Notes under the pieces: model-generated
Database searches by the model: none
Told to the model about the DNA's origin: nothing
Seen by the model: the letters and a program-made list of their open reading frames with translations, nothing else
Shown: positions 36,486-44,299 of the stretch, piece by piece
Position numbering within the stretch: the first letter of the stretch is position 1
Layout: every line of letters starts with the position of its first letter
NCBI GenBank assembly: GCA_963707555.1
Contig: CAVPQM010000004.1
Span: 186,001 to 250,000, forward strand
DNA: 64,000 bases
DNA from: JAFAFN01 sp963707555
GTDB lineage: Bacteria; Actinomycetota; Acidimicrobiia; Acidimicrobiales; Microtrichaceae
Direction: 5' to 3'
Made by a program: the position numbers and the translations under genes

Positions 36486-36515
36486 CGCTGCGCTCCTGAC
36501 CGCTGCGCTCCTGAC
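36486..36515. repeat. 15-bp tandem duplication in ilvA-SDR gap
   Basis: Two exact copies of CGCTGCGCTCCTGAC. The 166-base gap between ilvA and the SDR gene otherwise shows no recognisable element. Confidence 0.8.
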
Positions 36516-36535
36516 CTGATCGCAACTGGGGCATC

Positions 36536-37315
36536 ATGTCGGCCATGCAGCGAGCAGAGCTCCTCGACCGGTTCGACCTGAGCGGTCGGACCGCCATCAT
36601 CACCGGGGGGAGTCGTGGCATCGGCTTCGCAGTGGCGCAGGGCTTCGCTGCCCTCGGCGCGAACGTCGTCATCGCGAGCCGCAAGGCCGACGCCTGCGAC
36701 GCGGCCGTCGCGTCGATCGTCGACGCCGGGGGATCGGCGCTGTCGGTGCCGACCCACGTGGGTGACGACGACGCACTCGCGGCGCTGGTCGCCGCGACCG
36801 TCGAGCGCTTCGGTGGCGTCGACATCGTCGTGAACAACGCGGCCAACCCGCTCGCGATGCCGATCGGGACCATCACTCCCGAGGCGTTCGAGAAGTCGCA
36901 CCAGGTCAACCTGCGCGGTCCCGTGTTCCTGGTCCAGCACGCGCTGCCGCACCTGCGGGCGAGCGACCACGCGGCGGTGATCAACGTCGTGACCGCCGGG
37001 ATGTTCACCCACGGCACCTACGTCTCGCTCTACGTCGCAGCCAAGTCGGCGCTGCTGTCGATGACGCGGGCGATGGCTGCCGAGCTGGCGGGCGACGGGA
37101 TCCGGGTCAACGCGCTCGCTCCCGGCACGGTCGCGACGGACATGGTGTTCGCCACCCCCGAGGAGTTCCAGCAGGCGGCGGTCGATACCCAGCTGATCAA
37201 GCGCATGGCGGACCCCGACGAGATGGTGCCGCCCGCGCTGTTCCTGGCGAGTGACGCCTCGAGCTTCATGACCGGTCAGGTGCTCGTCGTCGACGGTGGC
37301 ATGACGACGTCCTGA
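36536..37315 (+). CDS. Short-chain dehydrogenase/reductase (FabG-like)
   Basis: 259 aa classical SDR. Cofactor motif ITGGSRGIGFAVA, NNAANP in place of NNAG, and YVAAK catalytic pair; the C-terminus VPPALFLASDASSFMTGQVLVVDGGMTTS is FabG-like. The usual catalytic Ser about 13 residues before the Tyr is a Thr (VVTAGMF), which may still work. ATG 36545 is an alternative start. Substrate unknown. Confidence 0.85.
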   Translation: MSAMQRAELLDRFDLSGRTAIITGGSRGIGFAVAQGFAALGANVVIASRKADACDAAVASIVDAGGSALSVPTHVGDDDALAALVAATVERFGGVDIVVNNAANPLAMPIGTITPEAFEKSHQVNLRGPVFLVQHALPHLRASDHAAVINVVTAGMFTHGTYVSLYVAAKSALLSMTRAMAAELAGDGIRVNALAPGTVATDMVFATPEEFQQAAVDTQLIKRMADPDEMVPPALFLASDASSFMTGQVLVVDGGMTTS

Positions 37316-37357
37316 GGCGGGTCCTGCTCAGCCCGGCGGGTCCTGCTGCTGCCGGTC

Positions 37358-37687
37358 CTACTGCTGGCGGTCCTGCGGCTGGGACTGGATCCGGTTCGCG
37401 AGGTCGCTGAGGGAGTTGCCGAGCGCCTCGACCAGTCCACCCGCGGCGGCTCGTGCGGAGTCGTGCACCTGCGGGTCGTTCACGGTCCTGGTGATCGTGT
37501 CGGCCAGGCCCTCGAGCGAGGCCCGGACGCCGTCGAGCGCACCGTCGACCTCGTCCGCGGCGGCCTTCGCCTCGGCGGCGCCCTCGTCGCCCGCCGTCGT
37601 CCAGCGGTCCTGCAGGGTGCGGCCGAGGCGGGCGAAGCGATCGCCCACGTCGTCCCAACTCGTCGGGTCGGATGTCGGCTCGGTCAT
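37358..37687 (-). CDS. Small Ala/Asp-rich helical protein
   Basis: 109 aa with GGAGGTGG before the ATG at 37687. The sequence is mostly amphipathic helix (EAKAAADEVDGALDGVRASLEGLADTI) and ends QSQPQDRQQ; no cysteines, no membrane helix. Resembles coiled-coil or stress-associated small proteins but no family is recognised. Its last codons lie in imperfect GGTCCTGCTG repeats shared with the intergenic gap after the SDR gene. Confidence 0.6.
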   Translation of the reverse strand: MTEPTSDPTSWDDVGDRFARLGRTLQDRWTTAGDEGAAEAKAAADEVDGALDGVRASLEGLADTITRTVNDPQVHDSARAAAGGLVEALGNSLSDLANRIQSQPQDRQQ

Positions 37688-37710
37688 GGTGACCACCTCC
37701 GGCCTCGACG

Positions 37711-38715
37711 CTAGCCGTGGCCCATCGACGTGAGGGCGTCGCCGAGTGACCGGAGGCGCGCCGCGAGCTCCCCCAGGTCGAGCCCGTCGGCAGCGACGAC
37801 CTCGACGTCGCCGGGATCCAGTTCGACCACCAGCTGGGTGACCGTGGTCAGCAACCAGCCCAGGTCGTCCACCCCGAGCACCACGGCGCTGCGCCCGTCG
37901 GGCCGTGGTGTGACGGTGCTGCCGGTCCAGCGCAGCGCGTGCCCGATCCGTTCGGGCTCGCCGGCGACCGCGAGCTCGACGCTGTACCGGGTGGGTCGCG
38001 CCGACATCGATCGCGCGACGAACGTCGCGGGGTCGGCGTCGGGCAGCTGGCGGGGCACGAACCGGGGACCCGCGGGTCGTGCCCGACTCAGGCGATCCAC
38101 CCGGAAGGTGCGCCACCCATCGCGCCGCAGGTCCCACGCCACCAGGTACCAGCGCCGACCGGTCGCCACCAGGTGGTGCGGTTCCACCAGGCGGCTGGAC
38201 GCCTCGTCGTCGGCCCGCACGTAGTCGAAGTGCACCTGTTCGTGGTCCCGGCACGCCTGGGAGAGCACCACGAGCGCGTCGGGGTCGACCTTCGGTCCCC
38301 GGCCCCCGCCCCAGCGCAGCGGCACGACGGTGGCATCGAGTGCTCGGACCTGTCGCCGGAGTCGGTCGGGCAGGACCTGCTCGACCTTCGCCATCGCCCG
38401 GACCGAGGTGTCCTCGATGCCCTCGACCGCGGCGTCCGCCGCGGCGCGCAGGCCGAGCGCGATCGCGACCGCCTCGTCGTCGTCGAGCAGCAGCGGCGGG
38501 AGGTGGTTGCCCGCGGCGAGCCGGTAGCCGCCCGCCACACCGGGAGTGGCGTCGACCTCGTAGCCGAGCGTGCGAAGTCGCTCGACGTCGCGACGCAGGG
38601 TGCGTTCGCTCACCTCCAGGCGATCGGCGAGCTCGGCGCCGGTCCAGAAGCGGTGGGTCTGCAGCAGGGAGAGGAGCTCGAGCACCCGACCCGTCGGATC
38701 GTTCACGGTCGACAT
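37711..38715 (-). CDS. WYL-domain transcriptional regulator (HTH_11)
   Basis: 334 aa. N-terminal winged HTH: RVLELLSLLQTHRFWTGAELADRLEVSERTLRRDVERLRTLGYEVDATPGVAGGYRLAAG; middle WYL domain with VEPHHLVATGRRWYLVAWDLRRDGWRTFRVDRLSR. It is the YafY/DeoR-like type often found beside exporters. Divergent from a DrrAB-like ABC pair across two interleaved palindromes, the nearest 6 bases before its ATG, so auto-repression and control of the transporter are likely. Confidence 0.9.
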   Translation of the reverse strand: MSTVNDPTGRVLELLSLLQTHRFWTGAELADRLEVSERTLRRDVERLRTLGYEVDATPGVAGGYRLAAGNHLPPLLLDDDEAVAIALGLRAAADAAVEGIEDTSVRAMAKVEQVLPDRLRRQVRALDATVVPLRWGGGRGPKVDPDALVVLSQACRDHEQVHFDYVRADDEASSRLVEPHHLVATGRRWYLVAWDLRRDGWRTFRVDRLSRARPAGPRFVPRQLPDADPATFVARSMSARPTRYSVELAVAGEPERIGHALRWTGSTVTPRPDGRSAVVLGVDDLGWLLTTVTQLVVELDPGDVEVVAADGLDLGELAARLRSLGDALTSMGHG

Positions 38716-38720
38716 GTTGC

Positions 38721-38760
38721 CAGGATCTGCGCCATTGCGGACAGATCCTGACCGCAATGG
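38721..38760. promoter_or_regulatory. Two interleaved perfect 9-bp inverted repeats (WYL/ABC operator)
   Basis: Arm A CAGGATCTG (38721-38729) pairs with A' CAGATCCTG (38742-38750); arm B CCATTGCGG (38732-38740) pairs with B' CCGCAATGG (38752-38760). The order is A-B-A'-B', and the two dyad centres are about 10.5 bases apart, one helical turn. The site lies between divergent starts 38715 and 38822. A minus-strand GATCCT inside arm A sits 6 bases before the regulator ATG and may be its -10. Confidence 0.7.
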
Positions 38761-38821
38761 TTCGTACCGTCCTCTCCGGGTCGCACCGGCGGCCGACGGG
38801 ACCGAGCAGGAGGAGATGCAG

Positions 38822-39916
38822 ATGGCCAGCACACCGACCGGGAGCGCACTGACCGGGAGCACACCGACCGGGAGCACAGCGATGATCGAGGCGCGAGGGC
38901 TGACCAGATGGTTCGACGCACCGGGCCGCGACGGGGGACGGGTCGAGGCGGTGCGGGGCATCGACCTGGACGTGTCCGCCGGCGAGCTCGTCGCGTTCCT
39001 CGGCCCGAACGGCGCCGGCAAGTCGACGACGCTGCGCATGTTGACGACGCTGCTGCAGCCGAGTGACGGCACCGCCCGCGTGGCGGGGTGCGACGTCCGC
39101 GAGGACCCGGCCGGTGTGCGTCGACGCATCGGCTACATCGGACAGGGGAACGGCGCCGGGCACGTCCAGCGTGTGCGCGACGAGCTCGTCAGCCAGGGGC
39201 GTTGCTACGGGATGACCCGATCGGCCGCTCGCGAGCGCAGCGACGAGCTGCTCGCCTCGCTCGACCTCGACGGTCTCGGGAAGCGGATCGTCAGCACGCT
39301 GTCGGGCGGTCAACGGCGTCGCCTCGACATCGCGCTCGGCATGGTGCACCACCCGTCGCTGCTGTTCCTGGACGAGCCGTCGACGGGACTCGACCCTCAG
39401 AACCGGGCGAACCTGCAGCGCGAGATCGCCGCGTTGCGCGAGCAGCACGGGACCACGATCGTCCTGACGACGCACTACCTCGACGAGGCCGACGCCCTCG
39501 CGGACCGCGTCATCGTGGTCGACCACGGCACCGTCATCGCGGACGACACCCCGGCGGCGCTCAAGGCGGGCCTCGCCGGCGACCACGTCGTCCTGGTCGC
39601 GGAGGACCACGCCGATGTCGCGACCCTCGCCGAGTCGATCCGACGCGCCGGCTCCGACTCCGAGCCGGCCATCGACGGATCGACGGTCTCGGCCCGGCTG
39701 CGTGAGGGTGCGTCCCTGCTGCCGGGCCTGCTCGTCGACCTGCACGCACGGGGTGTCGTGGTGGCATCGGCCGAGGTCGCACGCCCGACGCTCGACGACG
39801 TCTTCCTCGCGCTCACCGGGCGCAGCCTGCGCGAAGGCCCGTCCGACCCCTCCGAACCCGCCGACCCCTCGGCGCCGAACCACACCACCCCGGCCCAGCG
39901 CCTCCAGGAGGTCTGA
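38822..39916 (+). CDS. DrrA-like ABC exporter ATPase
   Basis: 364 aa. ATG at 38822 has AGGAGGAG 6 bases upstream; ATG 38816 is too close to it. The N-terminus is three near-copies of a 15-base repeat (STPTG/SALTG). ABC core: Walker A GPNGAGKST, signature LSGGQRRRLDIA, Walker B LLFLDEPSTGLDP, H-loop TTHYLDEAD, and a C-terminal extension typical of the daunorubicin-resistance family. Exports a hydrophobic compound with the next gene. Confidence 0.9.
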   Translation: MASTPTGSALTGSTPTGSTAMIEARGLTRWFDAPGRDGGRVEAVRGIDLDVSAGELVAFLGPNGAGKSTTLRMLTTLLQPSDGTARVAGCDVREDPAGVRRRIGYIGQGNGAGHVQRVRDELVSQGRCYGMTRSAARERSDELLASLDLDGLGKRIVSTLSGGQRRRLDIALGMVHHPSLLFLDEPSTGLDPQNRANLQREIAALREQHGTTIVLTTHYLDEADALADRVIVVDHGTVIADDTPAALKAGLAGDHVVLVAEDHADVATLAESIRRAGSDSEPAIDGSTVSARLREGASLLPGLLVDLHARGVVVASAEVARPTLDDVFLALTGRSLREGPSDPSEPADPSAPNHTTPAQRLQEV

Positions 39917-39918
39917 TC

Positions 39919-40674
39919 ATGCACGCACTCGTCAACGACACCGGCATCGTCTTCCGACGCGAGCTCCGACCGCTCGTCACCAACCCCTGGTCGATCACCA
40001 TCACCCTCATCCAGCCGCTGGTCTTCCTGGCGCTCTTCGGTCCGTTGCTGTCGCAGGTCACCGGCCTGGAGTCGGGCTCGCTGCAGTGGTTCGTGCCGGG
40101 CGTCGTCGTCATGTCGACGCTGTTCGCGACGTCGATGACCGGCGCCAACCTGCAGATGGAGATGCAGACCGGCTCGCACGAACGCCTGTTGGTCGCGCCG
40201 CTGCGTCGACCGTCGCTGCTGATCGGACGGTCGCTCAAGGAGATCGTGCCGGTCGTCGCCCAGGCCGTCCTCATCGTCGCCGTGTCGATCCCGTTCGGCT
40301 TCCGTCCCGAACCTGCGGGCATCGTGATCGGGCTCGTCCTGGTGGGTGTGTTCGGCGTGGGCCTCGGCGCGCTGTCGTACGCGCTCGCGGTCGCCTCGAA
40401 GGGCCAGGACTGGATCTTCTGGACGGTGCAGCAGACGCTGCTCTTCCCGCTGCTGCTCCTCTCGGGCATCCTCCTGCCGCTCGACGGCGGTCCGGCCTGG
40501 ATCCAGACCCTGTCGAAGGCCAACCCGCTGACCTATGTGGTGAACGCCGAGCGGGAGCTCTTCGACGGGGTCATCGACCGCACCGTCGCAGGAGGTTTCC
40601 TGGCAGCCGCGGCGGTCTGCGCGGTCGGACTGGTCGTCGGCGTGCGGGTCATGCGGGCCGGCACCGCCGGCTGA
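39919..40674 (+). CDS. ABC-2 type permease (DrrB-like)
   Basis: 251 aa with about six hydrophobic segments: LIQPLVFLALFGPLL, a segment after WFVPGVVVMSTLFATS, VPVVAQAVLIVAVSIPFG, GIVIGLVLVGVFGVGLGALSYALAVA, LLFPLLLLSGILLPL and a last helix near the end. NPLTYVVNAERELFDG is the ABC-2 signature region. The ATG is 2 bases after the ATPase stop, giving a two-gene export operon. Confidence 0.88.
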   Translation: MHALVNDTGIVFRRELRPLVTNPWSITITLIQPLVFLALFGPLLSQVTGLESGSLQWFVPGVVVMSTLFATSMTGANLQMEMQTGSHERLLVAPLRRPSLLIGRSLKEIVPVVAQAVLIVAVSIPFGFRPEPAGIVIGLVLVGVFGVGLGALSYALAVASKGQDWIFWTVQQTLLFPLLLLSGILLPLDGGPAWIQTLSKANPLTYVVNAERELFDGVIDRTVAGGFLAAAAVCAVGLVVGVRVMRAGTAG

Positions 40675-40688
40675 ACGGCGGCCGGCAG

Positions 40689-40720
40689 CGGACCGGGGGT
40701 CACCCCCAGGGGTGGGTCCG
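40689..40720 (+). terminator. Compound hairpin after the DrrAB-like operon
   Basis: Outer stem CGGACC / GGTCCG encloses an inner stem GGGGG-TCA-CCCCC. It lies 15 bases after the permease stop, and the next gene starts 60 bases later. No T-run; may also act as a leader structure. Confidence 0.35.
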
Positions 40721-40779
40721 GCGGAGCAGACTGTTCGCTCGCGGCCCGCTCGGGTCGTGATCTCCCCGAAGGGCCCTAC

Positions 40780-41172
40780 ATGTTCGCTTACGAGTACCCG
40801 CTGATGGGAGCGTTCCTCACGCTCCTCTCGATCACGCTGATGGTGATCTGGATCTTCATCGCGGTGTCGGTGTTCATCGACATCTTCCGCAGCCACGACC
40901 TGGGTGGGTTCGCGAAGGCGCTCTGGGTGATCGGCGTCATCATCTTCCCGTACCTCGGTGTGTTCATCTACCTGGTCGTGCGCGGCGGCAGCATGCAGGA
41001 GCGTCGCGCGAAGGAAGCAGCGCACTCCCAGGAGGTCTTCCGCCAGTACGTCCAGGAGACGGCCGGGACGACCGACACCGCCGGACAGCTCGAGAAGCTC
41101 GCGGCGCTGCGCGACCAGGGCGTGCTGACGCCCGAGGAGTTCGCTGCGCAGAAGGCCAAGCTCCTCGGTTGA
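40780..41172 (+). CDS. PLDc_N/SHOCT-like membrane protein, paralogue of the gene at 12445
   Basis: 130 aa. Nearly the same plan as the 12445 protein: MFAYEYPLMGAF, helix, VFIDIFRSHD, helix, then FRQYVQETAG and LEKLAALRDQGVLTPEEFAAQKAKLL. Identity is highest in the IFRSHD loop and the SHOCT tail, lowest in the charged linker. Two diverged copies in 28 kb suggest an old duplication rather than a recent one. Function unknown. Confidence 0.75.
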   Translation: MFAYEYPLMGAFLTLLSITLMVIWIFIAVSVFIDIFRSHDLGGFAKALWVIGVIIFPYLGVFIYLVVRGGSMQERRAKEAAHSQEVFRQYVQETAGTTDTAGQLEKLAALRDQGVLTPEEFAAQKAKLLG

Positions 41173-41223
41173 GCCTGATCGGCTGACCCAGCCGATTCGC
41201 ACCGTTCGCGGTGCACATGCGAG

Positions 41224-41256
41224 ACGGGCCCCGACGCCATCCACGTCGGGGCCCGT
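41224..41256. terminator. Strong bidirectional terminator hairpin
   Basis: 13-bp perfect stem ACGGGCCCCGACG / CGTCGGGGCCCGT with a 7-base loop, between convergent genes ending at 41172 and 41302. It is followed by a run of ten G (41283-41292), likely an error-prone tract. Confidence 0.8.
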
Positions 41257-41301
41257 GCGCGTCCCGGTGAGCTGACCCCGCCGGGGGGGGGGCGGAGAGG
41301 T

Positions 41302-42522
41302 TCAGCTCGCCGAGGTCAGGGGCAGCACCCGGGCCGCCCCGGGAGACGCCGCGGGAATCGCGCCGGGAGTCGCGCTGAGCGGTCCGGCCGCCGGGACGGG
41401 CCCTGCTGCGGGGATCGGCCGGCCGGGTTCCGCCGCGATGCCGGCACGGCGCAGCAGCGGCAGGACGCCCTCGCCGAACCAGTAGGCCTCTTCGAGGTGG
41501 GGCTGGCCCGACAGGATGACGTGGTCGAAGCCGATCTCGTGGTACTCCGCGAGACGCTCGGCAACCTCGTCGTGGCTGCCGACGAGCGCGGTGCCGGCTC
41601 CGCCGCGCACCAGGCCGAACCCGGCCCAGAGGTTCGGGGCGATGACCAGCTTGGAACGGTCGCCGCCGTGCAGCGCCGTCATCCGGGCCTGGCCGATCGC
41701 GTCGCTCTGACCCGCGACCGCTTCCTGCGCGGCGGCCACGACCTCGGGCGGCATCGCCTCGAGCAGGCGGTCGGCCTCGGTCCACGCCGCAGCCGAGGTG
41801 TCGCGCGTGATCGTGTGCAGCCGGATGCCGAAGCGGACGTCACGGCCGTTGGCCTCGGCGCGTGCCCTGAGCGTCGCGAGCTCCTTCGCCGCGGCATCGG
41901 GAGGTTCGCCCCACATGAGCCAGACGTCCGCGTGGCGGGCGGCGACACGCTTGCCGGCATCGCTCGAGCCGCCGAAGAAGATCGCCGGCCGTGGGTCGGG
42001 AGCGTGAGCCACCAGCGCCTGTTCGACCTCGTAGAACTCGCCGGAGAAGTCGTAGGGCTCGCCGCTCATCGCGCCGCGCAGCACCGTGAGGAACTCGTCG
42101 CAGCGGTCGTAGCGTCGATCGTGGTCCAGGTGGTCGCCGAAGCGGCGCTGCTCGACCGAGCTGCCGCCGGTGACGATGTTGAGCAGCAGGCGGCCGCCGC
42201 TCAGTCGCTGGAACGTCGCAGCCTGCTGGGCGGCGAGCGTCGGCGAGATCAGACCGGGCCGGAACGCCACCAGGAACCGCAGCCGCTCGGTCGCGCTGAT
42301 CAGCGCAGCGGTGGTCAACCAGGCGTCCTCGCAGAACGTGCCCGTCGGGGTGAGCACCGCGTCGAACCCCATGCGCTCCGCGGTGCGGGCGACGTCGGTC
42401 AGGTAGTCCAGGTCGGCCTCACGCCGCGAGGCCGTCGGGCCGAAGCCCGCGACCTCGCGGCTGTCGCCGGCGGTCGGCAGGAACCAGTGCAGGTTCAGCG
42501 CGGAGCGCTCGGTCGTCGCCAT
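41302..42522 (-). CDS. ssuD: SsuD-like FMNH2-dependent alkanesulfonate monooxygenase (LLM family)
   Basis: 406 aa. LNLHWFLPTAGDSR, FDAVLTPTGTFCEDAWLTTAALISATERLRFLVAFRPGLISPTLAAQQAATFQRLSGGRLLLNIVTGG and the YDFSGEFYEVE insertion match SsuD. It oxidises C1-C14 sulfonates to aldehyde plus sulfite (family knowledge). A C-terminal Ala/Pro/Gly-rich tail of about 40 residues is unusual. Last gene of the ssu operon; starts 3 bases after the dioxygenase stop. Confidence 0.88.
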   Translation of the reverse strand: MATTERSALNLHWFLPTAGDSREVAGFGPTASRREADLDYLTDVARTAERMGFDAVLTPTGTFCEDAWLTTAALISATERLRFLVAFRPGLISPTLAAQQAATFQRLSGGRLLLNIVTGGSSVEQRRFGDHLDHDRRYDRCDEFLTVLRGAMSGEPYDFSGEFYEVEQALVAHAPDPRPAIFFGGSSDAGKRVAARHADVWLMWGEPPDAAAKELATLRARAEANGRDVRFGIRLHTITRDTSAAAWTEADRLLEAMPPEVVAAAQEAVAGQSDAIGQARMTALHGGDRSKLVIAPNLWAGFGLVRGGAGTALVGSHDEVAERLAEYHEIGFDHVILSGQPHLEEAYWFGEGVLPLLRRAGIAAEPGRPIPAAGPVPAAGPLSATPGAIPAASPGAARVLPLTSAS

Positions 42523-42525
42523 GGG

Positions 42526-43456
42526 TCAGACCGGCCGGTCGCCGCGCAGCGTGACGCGCTGGATGACCCGGTGCTGGTCGCCGAAGTCGCCGACGACCGA
42601 GTGCTGGGTGGAGCGGTTGTCCCAGAACCCGAGGGTGCCGGCGCTCCAGTGGTACCGGACGGTGAAGTCGTGCTGGACGGAGTGCTCGTAGAGGAACGAG
42701 AGCAGCGTGTCGCTCTCGGCGCGGCTCAGGCCCTCGATGTGCGACGTGAACCCCGGGTTCACGAACAGCGATTCGCGTCCGGTCTCGGGGTGCACCCGGA
42801 CGACCGGGTGGCTCGTCGGCTCGAGCGCTGCGAAGCGCGCTCCCTCCCACTCGCCCTCGCCGACCAGGTCGAGGATCGGCTGGAACTGCGCGGTGCCGTC
42901 GTGCACCGCCCGCAGCGAGCGCAGGTAGTCCTGGAACGACGGGCTCAGCGCTGCGAAGGCCGCTTCCTGGTTCGAGAACAACGTGTCGCCGCCCGAGGGT
43001 GGGATCACCACCGCGTTCAGGATCGAGCCGAGCGGTGGACGCTCGACGAAGGTGACGTCGGTGTGCCAGTGGATGCCGCGGTCGCGGTCCGCGACGTCGC
43101 CGTAGGCGGTGTACAGCTCGCTCGCTGCGGTGTAGTCGATCTCGAAGACCTCGGGGGTGCCCTCGACGCCGGGGATGACGGGGTGGCCTTCGGTCGGCTC
43201 GCCGAAGTGCCGGGCGAACGCGAGGTGCTCGGTCGCGTCGAGGTGCTGGCCGGGCAGGAACACGACCAGGCGGTCGAGCAGGACCGCCCGGATCGCTGCG
43301 GCGGTCGTCGCGTCCAGGTCTCGCACGTCGAGCCCGTGGATCTCGGAGCCGATGTGGCCCGAGAGGTGGCGGACCTCGAGGCCGGCGGCGTGCGCGAGCG
43401 ACGTCGGGAGCGTCGGTGATGGGGGCGTCGGTGATGGGTGGGTCGAGCAGGGTCAT
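42526..43456 (-). CDS. TauD/AtsK-like Fe(II)/2-oxoglutarate dioxygenase (frameshifted as given)
   Basis: About 309 aa. The ATG at 43456 opens TLLDPPITDAPITDAP, then the frame shifts near 43405 and continues LPTSLAHAAGLEVRHLSGHIGSEIHGLDVRDLDA, a normal TauD N-terminus that has no other start codon. HWHTDVTF supplies the HxD metal pair, TQHSVVGDFG the second His and RVTLRGD the 2-oxoglutarate Arg. It could act on taurine, an alkyl sulfate or a sulfonate; AtsK-like enzymes cleave alkyl sulfates. A CCCATCACCGACG direct repeat adjoins the shift. Confidence 0.85.
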
Positions 43457-43504
43457 GGTGTCTCCGGGCTGGTCTGGGTTCGGTGGTGGGTCTGGGGTCT
43501 GGGG

Positions 43505-44299
43505 TCAGGGGAGCGTGACGTGGTCGCCCTCGGCGGCCTCGTCGACGCCGAGCTCGGCGAGCAGGCGGGCGCGCAGCTCGATGAAGCGCGGGTCCGATCG
43601 GAGCCGGGGGGTGCTCACGTCGACGGGCACGTCGAGCGAGAGGGCGCCGTCGGTCAGCACCAGCACACGATCCGCGAGCAGGACCGCCTCGTCGACGTCA
43701 TGGGTCACGAGCAGCACCGCGGGGTGGTGCTTGGCACACAGCTGCTGCACCAGGGCGTGCATCCGGATGCGGGTCAGGGCGTCGAGTGCACCGAAGGGCT
43801 CGTCGAGCAGCAGCAGGTCCGGGGATCGGACCAGCGCTCGTGCGAGCGCGGCACGTTGCGCCTCGCCGCCCGAGAGCGTCGTGGGCCAGTCGAGCTCGTG
43901 GCTGCCCAGGCCGACCTCGGCCAGGGCGTCGCGGCCGGCCCTCTCGGGGTCCGGACCGTCGAGGCCGAGCACGACGTTGTCGAGCACCGAGGCCCAGGGC
44001 AGCAGGCGTGCGTCCTGGAACACCACCGAGCGGCGTGCCGGCACGACGATTGCTCCGGTGGCTCCGTCGTCGAGGCCGGCGAGCGCCCGGAGGAAGGTGC
44101 TCTTGCCCGAGCCGCTGCGTCCGAGCAGCGCGACGAACTCGCCGGGGCGCAGGTCGAGGTCGAGGCCGCGCAGCACCTCGCGATCGGCGAACCGGCGGCG
44201 GACGTCGCGCACGCTGACCGCGAGCTGCGCTGCGGTGGCTGTCTCGATGGTGGCGGGGTCGACGGTGGCTGTGGAGATGGGTGCAGTCACGTCGTTCAC
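43505..44299 (-). CDS. ssuB: Sulfonate ABC transporter ATPase
   Basis: 264 aa. Walker A GRSGSGKST, Q-loop VVFQDARLLPWASVLDNVVLGL, signature LSGGEAQRAALARAL, Walker B LLLLDEPFGALD and H-loop LVTHDVDEAVLLAD. QDARLLPWASVLDNV is diagnostic for the SsuB/TauB/NitD ATPases. GTG start at 44299 overlaps the permease stop by 4 bases. Confidence 0.9.
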   Translation of the reverse strand: MNDVTAPISTATVDPATIETATAAQLAVSVRDVRRRFADREVLRGLDLDLRPGEFVALLGRSGSGKSTFLRALAGLDDGATGAIVVPARRSVVFQDARLLPWASVLDNVVLGLDGPDPERAGRDALAEVGLGSHELDWPTTLSGGEAQRAALARALVRSPDLLLLDEPFGALDALTRIRMHALVQQLCAKHHPAVLLVTHDVDEAVLLADRVLVLTDGALSLDVPVDVSTPRLRSDPRFIELRARLLAELGVDEAAEGDHVTLP

